Shown in pieces: positions 1 through 5,040 of a stretch of 5,986 bases of DNA. How positions within the stretch are numbered: position 1 is the first letter of the stretch; every line of letters begins with the position of its first letter. Below the pieces are notes generated by a model, which saw only the letters and a program-made list of their open reading frames with translations, was not told where the DNA came from and searched no databases. The position numbers and the translations under genes are program-made. The stretch covers positions 1 through 5,986 of the forward strand of contig JBHEKY010000025.1 of assembly GCA_041859095.1 (NCBI GenBank), written 5' to 3'. This DNA comes from UBA1422 sp041859095 (GTDB lineage: Bacteria; Bacillota; Clostridia; Peptostreptococcales; Anaerovoracaceae).

Positions 1-1496
1 ATGTCATACTTGGTCAGGTACGTCTGGTTGTGGCAGGCCACAAAGTCGGCGCGGCTGACATAGTAGGTGGAGCTGATGGGATGCCTGCCGAAGCGCAGGT
101 GGCTCTTGGTGATGCCGAAGGACTTCTTGGTGTCATATTCAAAATATGCCTGGGTGTACATATCTGTAGATTCGCTGATGATTTTGATGGAGTTCTTGTT
201 GGCCCCAACGGTGCCGTCGGAACCCAGACCCCAGAATTTGCAGCTGATGGTCTTGGGATCTCCCGCATAAAAGTTTTCGCCCATGATCAATGAGTGGCCG
301 GTGACGTCATCGTCGATGCCCACGGTAAATTGATCCTTGGGACGGAGGGCCTTGAGGTTGTCAAAGACGGCCTTAATTTGGGCCGGGTTGGTGTCCTTGG
401 AGGAAAGTCCGTAGCGGCCACCGTAAATCTTGGGGACGTTGTCCCGATTGGTGAAGGCTGCGCAGATGTCCTTGTAAAGAGGTTCTCCGTCGGCGCCGGC
501 ATCTTTCATCCGGTCCAACACCGCAATTTTGGTCACGGACTTTGGCAACGCTTTCAGCAGGTGCTTGGTAGAAAATGGCCGATACAAATGAACCTGAATG
601 AAGCCGACTTTCTCGCCCTTGCTGTTCAGGTAGTCCACGGTTTCCTGGATGGTGCCGGAAACGGAGCCCATGGCCACGATGACCCGGTCCGCATCCTTAG
701 CGCCGTAGTATTGGAACAGCTTATATTTGCGCCCGGTAATCCGGGTGATGTCGTCAAAGTAACTTTGGACCAGGTCAGGAAGCGCTTCGTAATCTTCGTT
801 GTTGGATTCGCGAACCTGAAAATAGATGTCCGGATTTTGGACGGTGCTTCGCAGGATCGGATGATCCGGATTTAGGGAATTTCGACGCCAGGCGGCCAGG
901 GCGTTTTCGTCCATCAGCTCTGCCAGGTCTTCGTAATCCATGCACTCGATTTTTTGAATTTCATGGGAAGTCCTAAATCCGTCGAAGAAGTGCATAAACG
1001 GAATTCGTGATTCGATGGCGGCCAAGTGGGCTACGCCTGCCAGGTCCATGACTTCCTGGACGCTGCTGGTGCTGATCATGGCGAAGCCGGTGCTCCGGCA
1101 ATTCATCACGTCTGAGTGATCTCCAAAAATGGAAAAAGCATGGGTGCCCACAGTACGGGCCGCCACATGCAAAACTCCCGGATGTCGTTGTCCGGATATT
1201 CTATGCATGGTGGGTATCATCAGCATCAGTCCCTGAGATGAGGTGTAGGAAGTAGCCAGGGTGCCAGCTTCCAGTGCGCCGTGGACAACGCCGGCGGCGC
1301 CGGCCTCCGACTGCATTTCGACTAAATGCACCGGCTGGCCAAAGATATTCTTCTTGCCTGCCGCCGCCCATTCATCGGTTTTTTCTGCCATGGGGGATGA
1401 CGGGGTAATGGGGTAGATACCCGCCACTTCAGTAAAAGCATAGGCTACATAGGCTGCAGCTTCATTTCCGTCCATGGTCTTGATGGTCTTGCTCAT
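1..1496 (-). CDS. nifJ: Pyruvate:ferredoxin oxidoreductase, N-terminal part (runs off the left edge)
   Basis: Oxidatively decarboxylates pyruvate with CoA to acetyl-CoA and CO2, passing electrons to ferredoxin; a cytoplasmic thiamine-diphosphate and iron-sulfur enzyme of anaerobes. I translated the frame from the ATG at 1496 to position 3 and found 498 codons without a stop. Domain I (about residues 1-250) has YPITPSS at 28-34, EMQSEAGAAG at 60-69 and VAARTVGTHA from 111; Thr31, Glu64 and Arg114 fall at the same numbers as the active-site residues known from the Desulfovibrio africanus enzyme. FMHFFDGFRTSHEIQKIE and NPDIYF follow, then domain II, and domain III begins near FWGLGSDGTVGANK (about 421-434). 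The family is usually about 1,170-1,200 residues, so the C-terminal ferredoxin-like and TPP-binding domains lie outside the window. The start is fixed by GGAGG at 1503-1507, six bases upstream. It has its own promoter and is separated from the gene to its right by a terminator. Codons are GC-richer than in the other genes here. Confidence 0.97.
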   Translation of the reverse strand, partial: MSKTIKTMDGNEAAAYVAYAFTEVAGIYPITPSSPMAEKTDEWAAAGKKNIFGQPVHLVEMQSEAGAAGVVHGALEAGTLATSYTSSQGLMLMIPTMHRISGQRHPGVLHVAARTVGTHAFSIFGDHSDVMNCRSTGFAMISTSSVQEVMDLAGVAHLAAIESRIPFMHFFDGFRTSHEIQKIECMDYEDLAELMDENALAAWRRNSLNPDHPILRSTVQNPDIYFQVRESNNEDYEALPDLVQSYFDDITRITGRKYKLFQYYGAKDADRVIVAMGSVSGTIQETVDYLNSKGEKVGFIQVHLYRPFSTKHLLKALPKSVTKIAVLDRMKDAGADGEPLYKDICAAFTNRDNVPKIYGGRYGLSSKDTNPAQIKAVFDNLKALRPKDQFTVGIDDDVTGHSLIMGENFYAGDPKTISCKFWGLGSDGTVGANKNSIKIISESTDMYTQAYFEYDTKKSFGITKSHLRFGRHPISSTYYVSRADFVACHNQTYLTKYD

Positions 1497-1519
1497 GATG
1501 TTCCTCCAGAATTCGTTTG

Positions 1520-1549
1520 AAAATGCAACAAAATTGCATTTTGATGCAA
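1520..1549 (-). promoter_or_regulatory. Triple half-site palindrome (candidate operator) in the oxidoreductase leader
   Basis: Three alternating copies of one hexamer lie between the -10 box and the ribosome binding site: ATGCAA (1523-1528), TTGCAT (1534-1539) and ATGCAA (1544-1549). The left pair extends to 9-bp arms, AAAATGCAA and TTGCATTTT, around 5 bases; the right pair is the 16-bp palindrome TTGCATTTTGATGCAA. The block covers the predicted transcription start and the first 25-30 bases, a typical repressor position. It could also fold as an RNA hairpin just upstream of the Shine-Dalgarno. I do not recognise the cognate regulator; it does not match the Rex consensus (TTGTGAAATAATTCACAA-like). 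Confidence 0.6.
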
Positions 1550-1554
1550 CTTAT

Positions 1555-1583
1555 ATTCTATGGTTTTTGTTGGGTAAAGTCAA
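1555..1583 (-). promoter_or_regulatory. Sigma-A-type promoter of the pyruvate:ferredoxin oxidoreductase gene
   Basis: On the minus strand TTGACT (1578-1583) and TAGAAT (1555-1560) are separated by exactly 17 bases. Transcription should begin near 1548, giving a leader of about 50 nt. The promoter lies between the terminator at 1684-1714 and the gene start, so the oxidoreductase is probably transcribed on its own. Confidence 0.75.
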
Positions 1584-1683
1584 CAATTATCGTATTAATT
1601 TTTTGTGGTTTTCGTACAATTTAAGCGGCGGTTTTTTGTGAGAGGCATCAAAGATGGTACATAGAGCTTCTGATTGTCAAGAA

Positions 1684-1714
1684 ATGAAAAAACCAGGCAT
1701 GCCTGGCTTTTCAT
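1684..1714 (-). terminator. Rho-independent terminator of the 26-aa/88-aa unit
   Basis: The perfect palindrome CCAGGCATGCCTGG (1693-1706) is flanked by ATGAAAA and TTTTCAT, which pair outside it with a small internal bulge. Read on the minus strand, the stem is followed by six Ts (complement of 1687-1692). It begins 18 nt past the stop of the 88-residue gene. The flanking T and A tracts may let it act weakly on the other strand, but no plus-strand gene needs it. Confidence 0.85.
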
Positions 1715-1731
1715 TATGTGGGGGTATTTGG

Positions 1732-1998
1732 TTATTTGCGGTGGCGGATTTTTTTGTCAATGATTAATGTGCCTATAGCAGCGAAAGCTGCAGCTATTAA
1801 GATTCTCAAGAAGATATTGTTCAAATAGCCAACACCTGTCTTAGAGTTTTTGAACGAAATGATCCCATTGTTTTGTTGCAACAACACCCAATGCTTCAGA
1901 TCCCGGGCTGCGAACTTGTTATTCTGAGCTGCCGTGTAGTCCCTTGTTTCTGAAATCCAGTATCGATCAAACCCTGGCATACGAACGAGCGCGTACAT
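1732..1998 (-). CDS. Hypothetical 88-residue protein with C-terminal membrane segment
   Basis: I do not recognise a family. Residues 1-58 are polar and soluble-looking, with several aromatics (DRYWISETRDYTAAQNNKF at 11-29, HWVLLQQNN at 36-44). Residues about 61-80 form one hydrophobic helix (FLRILIAAAFAAIGTLII), followed by a strongly basic tail KKIRHRK. This is a tail-anchored layout; the basic tail favours a cytoplasmic C-terminus. No signal peptide is visible. The start at 1998 has AGGAG (2007-2011) 8 bases upstream. The gene begins 16 nt after the stop of the 26-residue peptide and ends 18 nt before a terminator, so the two form one short operon driven by the promoter at 2135-2163. The protein could be a toxin-immunity, antiterminator-like or stress membrane protein, but nothing visible decides this. 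Confidence 0.7.
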   Translation of the reverse strand: MYALVRMPGFDRYWISETRDYTAAQNNKFAARDLKHWVLLQQNNGIISFKNSKTGVGYLNNIFLRILIAAAFAAIGTLIIDKKIRHRK

Positions 1999-2014
1999 TT
2001 TGCCAACTCCTAAT

Positions 2015-2095
2015 TCATCTGCACCAAAGCATCACAGGCAGGCTGGCAATAAGGAATAGGGCAAAAAATACAAGCCAATACGTTTTAGTGTTCAT
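2015..2095 (-). CDS. 26-residue hydrophobic peptide, first gene of a two-gene operon
   Basis: The open frame runs from ATG at 2095 to TGA at 2015-2017 and encodes 26 residues beginning MNTKTYWLVFFALF and ending in LWCR. Apart from the short polar N-terminus (NTKT) and the final Arg it is a single hydrophobic helix, long enough to span the membrane. It is probably a real gene despite its size: GGGAGG (2102-2107) sits six bases before the ATG, the promoter at 2135-2163 lies just upstream, and the 88-residue gene follows after 16 nt. The peptide resembles type I toxin or small regulatory membrane peptides only in general character; no family was recognised and no antisense RNA promoter was identified. 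It could instead be a translated leader that couples ribosomes to the next gene. Confidence 0.6.
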   Translation of the reverse strand: MNTKTYWLVFFALFLIASLPVMLWCR

Positions 2096-2101
2096 GCGCT
2101 G

Positions 2102-2165
2102 CCTCCCTTGGTGATACGTTACCTATATGCCAACATTGTATCACTGTGCAATTTGCATTTCAAGT
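2102..2165 (-). promoter_or_regulatory. Promoter/operator copy A for the 26-aa/88-aa operon
   Basis: On the minus strand TTGAAA (2158-2163) and TACAAT (2135-2140) are 17 bases apart. A split dyad, GTGATAC (2111-2117) and GTATCAC (2138-2144) in plus-strand reading, has one half over the -10 box and the other in the early transcribed region, 20 bases apart. Because one half lies upstream of the expected transcription start, this is better read as a DNA operator than as an mRNA stem. The 64-bp block, including the spacer between -35 and -10 and the Shine-Dalgarno, is about 83% identical to 5893-5955. Confidence 0.75.
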
Positions 2166-2180
2166 ATAATTTTTGAAAAT

Positions 2181-2212
2181 AAAAAAAACCGGGCGATGTG
2201 AGCCCAGTTTTT
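2181..2212 (-). terminator. Rho-independent terminator after the ATPase/pyrophosphohydrolase operon
   Basis: On the minus strand AACTGGGC and GCCCGGTT (plus positions 2202-2209 and 2187-2194) pair over 8 bp with one G-T wobble around a 7-base loop, followed directly by a run of eight Ts (complement of 2181-2188). It lies 22 nt past the stop of the gene at 2235 and just before the promoter of the next unit, so it insulates the two. Confidence 0.88.
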
Positions 2213-2234
2213 GCAGCATTTTCGTTTAAATTTT

Positions 2235-2564
2235 TTAATCTAAGATATCTTTGAGGAAGACTCGATCGTAATAGCCCCCCAACTCTTCGAAACGCTGCAC
2301 GCGCACTTTCTGGAATTCTTCTACCGGGATCCCTTTGAAAGCCAAAATGGCATGCATAACTTCGCCGATGTCAGCCAGGCACTCAACGTCCCGTACATCC
2401 AATTTGTCCTGCTCTACATAACGCTTAACCTCTTCAAGGAAAAGGGCGTTGAGTAGTTGCATATACTTTTCATCATCAAGGTGAGCAGTACGACAAGTCT
2501 TCCCTTCCTGGGACATGATTGCAGGTACGTTGTCGCGGATAAGAGTGTTTTTCTTTGTTTTCAT
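2235..2564 (-). CDS. MazG-like / phosphoribosyl-ATP pyrophosphohydrolase-like small protein
   Basis: A 109-residue all-alpha protein resembling the small 'house-cleaning' nucleotide pyrophosphohydrolases annotated as phosphoribosyl-ATP pyrophosphohydrolase-like. Visible family marks are LIRDNVPAIM at 8-17 (family form L-RD-IP-I), LEEVKRY at 43-49, ECLADIGEVMHAI at 61-73 and EELGGYYDRVFL at 93-104 (family form ERGGF..RI.L). Glu44, Glu45, Glu61 and Asp65 would form the acidic magnesium site in the usual EExxE...ExxxD pattern. The family hydrolyses nucleoside triphosphates to monophosphates and pyrophosphate; the substrate here is unknown, and no histidine genes are nearby, so a role in histidine synthesis is unlikely. 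GGAG (2571-2574) lies six bases before the ATG and directly adjoins the ATPase stop codon, so the two genes are co-transcribed and perhaps translationally coupled. A terminator follows. Confidence 0.85.
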   Translation of the reverse strand: MKTKKNTLIRDNVPAIMSQEGKTCRTAHLDDEKYMQLLNALFLEEVKRYVEQDKLDVRDVECLADIGEVMHAILAFKGIPVEEFQKVRVQRFEELGGYYDRVFLKDILD

Positions 2565-2576
2565 AGTTTTCTCCTT

Positions 2577-3875
2577 TTATAGCTGTGCTACATTTTCTAT
2601 GGCCCACAGGGGCAAATTTAATAATCCGTCTTCTACCTTGTAGTCTGCCATGGATGTTCGGATTGATTGTTTTGGTTGATATTTGTCTCGGTAGCTTCTC
2701 AGACTTTTTGATTTTAAGTTGGTTTCCGATTTGACTTCCAATGGGATAATTGCCACGCCGTTGCTTATGACAAAATCGATTTCTGCAATGGCACGCTCTG
2801 CCGTCCAATAATATGTTCCAAGATTTTCTATTGTTTTGAGTTGCTGCAAAACAAATTGCTCTGTCAATGCACCTTTGAATTCTTTAAGTAGCTTGTTTCC
2901 TTCCAGCAATGCTTTTTCATTCAAGCCTGCCATACAAGCAAGCAGCCCCACATCCAATTGGAAGAGTTTGAATGCCTTCAAGTCCTCATATGCGGAAAGA
3001 GGCATTTGCGGGGCTGAAACACGGTTCACCCTATGTACAAGTCCGCAGTCAATCAGCCATAGCAATGCTAGCTCATAATCCTTTGCCCTTGCGCCTTCTT
3101 TCAACAAACCATATATGAACTTCTTATTTTCTTTTGCAAGTTGCGCGGGGATACTGTTCCATAGCAAGCGAATGCGCGGAACAATATCATTGGGGGCATG
3201 TTTAGAAAAATCCTGTTCGTAGGCCTGAAGGATTCGATGTTGGATTTCTCTGACTTCTGCAAAGTTTCTGTTTTGAGAAAATCGAGCTACGGCTTCCGGC
3301 ATTCCTCCGACAAAATAGTAATCCCTTAGCTGTGCCTCATACTCCTGACGAAAAGCGTTTGCCATTTCGTAGTCGTTCTTTTGTAATATCCCGACATATC
3401 TTTCTTTCCCCATGGCATCCATGAACTCAGAGAAAGAAATCGGATATAAATCCAGAAACTCAACCTTACCCACAGGGAAAGACGTGCCTTGATGAAGGGC
3501 AACGCCAAGAAGCGACCCGGCGCAAACAATCTCATACTGTGGGGCGTTTTCATTAAAGTATTTGAGGGAGGTCAGCGCTCTGGGCACTTCCTGGATTTCA
3601 TCAAAAATTAGTAGGGTGTGGGATGGGTTGATCTTGTGCCCAATATAAATTTCAATTCCACCGATGATTCGGTCCACGTCAAGATCGCTTTCAAACAAAG
3701 CCCGCATTTGGCTGTTGCTGTCGAAATTGATATAGACAGTTTCTTCGTAGAAGGTCTTTCCAAATTCTTTCATCAGCCATGTTTTGCCAACTTGTCTGGC
3801 TCCACGGATAATTAGAGGCTTCTTGTCTCTGTTATTTCTCCATTTTTCAAGCTTCTTCATTGCAGTTCGATTCAT
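2577..3875 (-). CDS. AAA-type ATPase with C-terminal DUF4143 domain
   Basis: A 432-residue cytoplasmic ATPase of the large, mostly uncharacterised AAA/DUF4143 family, common in anaerobic Bacillota, Bacteroidota and archaea. Walker A is GARQVGKT at 25-32, Walker B is LLIFDEIQE at 88-96, and a sensor-like strand IVCAGSLLG lies at 116-124. The loop FPVGKVEFLDLYPISFSEF (133-151) and YYFVGGMPEAV (186-196) are typical of the family and mark the turn into the DUF4143 part. Near the C-terminus AEIDFVI (364-370) and IIPLEVKS (376-383) give a D-x(n)-E-x-K arrangement (Asp367, Glu380, Lys382) like the PD-(D/E)XK nuclease fold; activity is not shown. Length is normal and nothing is broken. GGAGGT (3881-3886) is five bases before the ATG. 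It heads an operon with the MazG-like gene 12 nt downstream. The biological role of the family is unknown to me. Confidence 0.93.
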   Translation of the reverse strand: MNRTAMKKLEKWRNNRDKKPLIIRGARQVGKTWLMKEFGKTFYEETVYINFDSNSQMRALFESDLDVDRIIGGIEIYIGHKINPSHTLLIFDEIQEVPRALTSLKYFNENAPQYEIVCAGSLLGVALHQGTSFPVGKVEFLDLYPISFSEFMDAMGKERYVGILQKNDYEMANAFRQEYEAQLRDYYFVGGMPEAVARFSQNRNFAEVREIQHRILQAYEQDFSKHAPNDIVPRIRLLWNSIPAQLAKENKKFIYGLLKEGARAKDYELALLWLIDCGLVHRVNRVSAPQMPLSAYEDLKAFKLFQLDVGLLACMAGLNEKALLEGNKLLKEFKGALTEQFVLQQLKTIENLGTYYWTAERAIAEIDFVISNGVAIIPLEVKSETNLKSKSLRSYRDKYQPKQSIRTSMADYKVEDGLLNLPLWAIENVAQL

Positions 3876-3907
3876 TTCCCACCTCCTTTTCTTGTTTTGT
3901 TATTCTT

Positions 3908-3935
3908 ACTATAACACGAAAAGGCAAAAATTCAA
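3908..3935 (-). promoter_or_regulatory. Promoter of the ATPase operon
   Basis: On the minus strand TTGAAT (3930-3935) and TATAGT (3908-3913) are 16 bases apart, and a TG one base before the -10 gives an extended -10 element. The leader to the ATG is about 30 nt. The -35 box sits at the loop edge of the inverted repeat at 3919-3952. Confidence 0.6.
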
Positions 3936-3952
3936 ATGATTTTTTGCCTTTT
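3919..3952. repeat. 12-bp inverted repeat around the ATPase -35 box
   Basis: AAAAGGCAAAAA (3919-3930) and TTTTTGCCTTTT (3941-3952) are perfect 12-bp arms around a 10-base loop. It may be the (weak, AT-rich) terminator of the operon ending at 4052, since no other hairpin follows that gene. It may equally be an operator, because the arms flank the -35 box of the ATPase promoter. With TTTTTT after the plus-strand stem it would terminate better on the plus strand, where no gene is seen. Confidence 0.6.
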
Positions 3953-3954
3953 TT

Positions 3955-4041
3955 ACATTTTTACAAACGTATTTTTGCGGTGATGTTACACTTTTACAAA
4001 CGTATTTTTGTAGTTTAACAGCACTTTTACAAACGAATATG
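3955..4041. repeat. Three direct repeats with exact 33-bp period upstream of the ATPase promoter
   Basis: The core TTTTACAAACG recurs with its ACAAACG starting at 3963, 3996 and 4029, exactly 33 bp apart each time. Repeats 1 and 2 share the longer core TTTTACAAACGTATTTTTG (ending at 3977 and 4010) with a preceding ACA; repeat 3 (4021-4041) keeps CACTTTTACAAACG and then diverges (AATATG). Repeat 2 also contains the dyad TACAAAcgtattTTTGTA. The array fills the gap between the stop of the 288-residue gene and the ATPase promoter. A 33-bp period is about three helical turns, so bound proteins would line up on one face. It looks like an iteron or operator array; no replication gene is present. Confidence 0.75.
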
Positions 4042-4051
4042 AGAGCCAGAG

Positions 4052-4918
4052 TTAATTTTGGAAGTATTTTTCGTAAATTTTCTCGATACTATCCGAATCC
4101 GGAATGCCCACAATACCGGGAGGCAGAGAATAAGCATGCTGGGTTTGCTCCCCTTCCAGGTGGTAGATGACGGTGGGAGATATCAGGAACACTTTATTGT
4201 TGGTGTATCCCTTGAACTTGGCACTTAGTTCCAGGTGCTGCTCTGTTCTCAGCAAAATTTCCTTTCCGTTTTCGACTTTCTTCCCATCAACAAGAATCTC
4301 AACTCCACTCAGATAAGGGGATAGGATATCGAAATCGATGTCGTTGATGATGCAAGCTTTCGTGCTTTTATTTTTTATAACGAAGTTGTATGGAGATTGC
4401 AAGTCACTTCCCCCAGTGTGACGTCTTAAATCGATGGCCTCTCCTTCGTTTGGTTCGCTGGTGTCGATGACGATATGGCCAATGTCAAAATACATCTCTT
4501 CTCCCTTTTCGTTCAGTAAGATGACTTGCCATATTATTTGATTGCCTGGCTCATTCGCTGAAACTTCAAGACAAATTGAAAATAATGACATTCCCTTGTA
4601 TTCCTTACCGGAGTCAATGGTGGATTCAACAACATTCAGATTTTCGTTATCTATGCGAACAGCGGCCGTTTGGTTCTGCTCCCCAAAAATAGGGCTATCA
4701 TTGTCAGCAGCACCAAAAATCATCACAGCCACTTCTTGACCGGGGGCAGTGTGAATCAGACCTTGTGTCGGAAGAAAATATATTATCGGTTCTGTGGCGT
4801 CGTCGCCTTCAAACGCTTTTTCTAATTGAATGTTCTCAATCAAGTTGTTTATCATAAGCAAGATTGAAATAAGCAATGTGATGCCTAAGCACGTGAAAAA
4901 TCTTTGTCCTGCTGTCAT
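4052..4918 (-). CDS. Membrane-anchored extracellular protein of unknown function (288 residues)
   Basis: I do not recognise a family. Residues 7-24 (FFTCLGITLLISILLMIN) form one uncleaved-looking membrane anchor after a short basic N-terminus, and the remaining 260 or so residues would be outside the cell. That part looks beta-rich, possibly two immunoglobulin-like sandwiches: one around 45-155 (APGQEVAVMIFGA at 58-70, NQIIWQVILLNEKGEEMYFDIGHIVID at 126-152) and one around 175-260 (YNFVIKNKSTKACIINDIDF at 177-196, VEILVDGKKV at 206-215). The middle holds an acidic linker, SEPNEGEAID. The ATG overlaps the stop of the 37-residue gene as ATGA, and AGAGG (4924-4928) is five bases upstream, so translation is probably coupled. 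As the last gene of the secreted-protein operon it may bind, protect against or display the secreted product; this is inference only. Confidence 0.85.
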   Translation of the reverse strand: MTAGQRFFTCLGITLLISILLMINNLIENIQLEKAFEGDDATEPIIYFLPTQGLIHTAPGQEVAVMIFGAADNDSPIFGEQNQTAAVRIDNENLNVVESTIDSGKEYKGMSLFSICLEVSANEPGNQIIWQVILLNEKGEEMYFDIGHIVIDTSEPNEGEAIDLRRHTGGSDLQSPYNFVIKNKSTKACIINDIDFDILSPYLSGVEILVDGKKVENGKEILLRTEQHLELSAKFKGYTNNKVFLISPTVIYHLEGEQTQHAYSLPPGIVGIPDSDSIEKIYEKYFQN

Positions 4919-5028
4919 TGGTGCCTCTTTATTTTACGGACTACCATTCCAATCAGGATACCAAAAATCAATATGATTCCAGCACTCACTATTATACCTG
5001 TAAACTCAAACGATACTAATGTCTCCAT
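4915..5028 (-). CDS. 37-residue single-pass membrane protein
   Basis: The frame runs from ATG at 5028 to TGA at 4915-4917. A short N-terminus with two acidic residues (METLVSFEFT) is followed by one hydrophobic helix at about residues 11-30 (GIIVSAGIILIFGILIGMVV) and a basic tail RKIKRHQ. Positive-inside reasoning places the C-terminus in the cytoplasm and the N-terminus outside. AAAGGAG (5034-5040) lies five bases before the ATG. The gene starts 12 nt after the stop of the secreted protein and overlaps the next start by 4 nt, so it is firmly embedded in the operon, which is the main reason to believe it. It could be a small partner or stabiliser of the neighbouring membrane protein, or an immunity peptide; no family was recognised. 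Confidence 0.8.
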   Translation of the reverse strand: METLVSFEFTGIIVSAGIILIFGILIGMVVRKIKRHQ

Positions 5029-5040
5029 TTTTGCTCCTTT

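Noticed and set aside
30..875. Long plus-strand open frames opposite the oxidoreductase gene, including a 193-codon one at 294-875
   Set aside because: They lie antisense to a full-length, motif-perfect oxidoreductase frame with GC-rich codons, which commonly opens antisense frames; their translations show no family features.
1675..1680. Second promoter for the oxidoreductase, with a consensus TTGACA on the minus strand
   Set aside because: No acceptable -10 lies 16-18 bases downstream (only TACCAT at 15), and the promoter at 1555-1583 is much better placed.
2235..2564. HisE-type histidine biosynthesis enzyme
   Set aside because: Only the general fold motif agrees; there are no his genes around it, and the L-RD-VP and GGYYDRV marks point to the stand-alone MazG-like group.
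2476..2808. 110-codon minus-strand frame across the ATPase/MazG-like junction
   Set aside because: It overlaps the ends of two well-supported genes in another frame, has no ribosome binding site I would trust, and gives a low-complexity basic translation.
3326..3553. 75-codon minus-strand frame inside the ATPase gene
   Set aside because: Out-of-frame shadow of the DUF4143 ATPase; the true frame carries all family motifs.
3955..4041. CRISPR array
   Set aside because: Only three units, the third degraded, with about 10-14 bases between cores and no cas genes; spacing suits an iteron or operator array instead.
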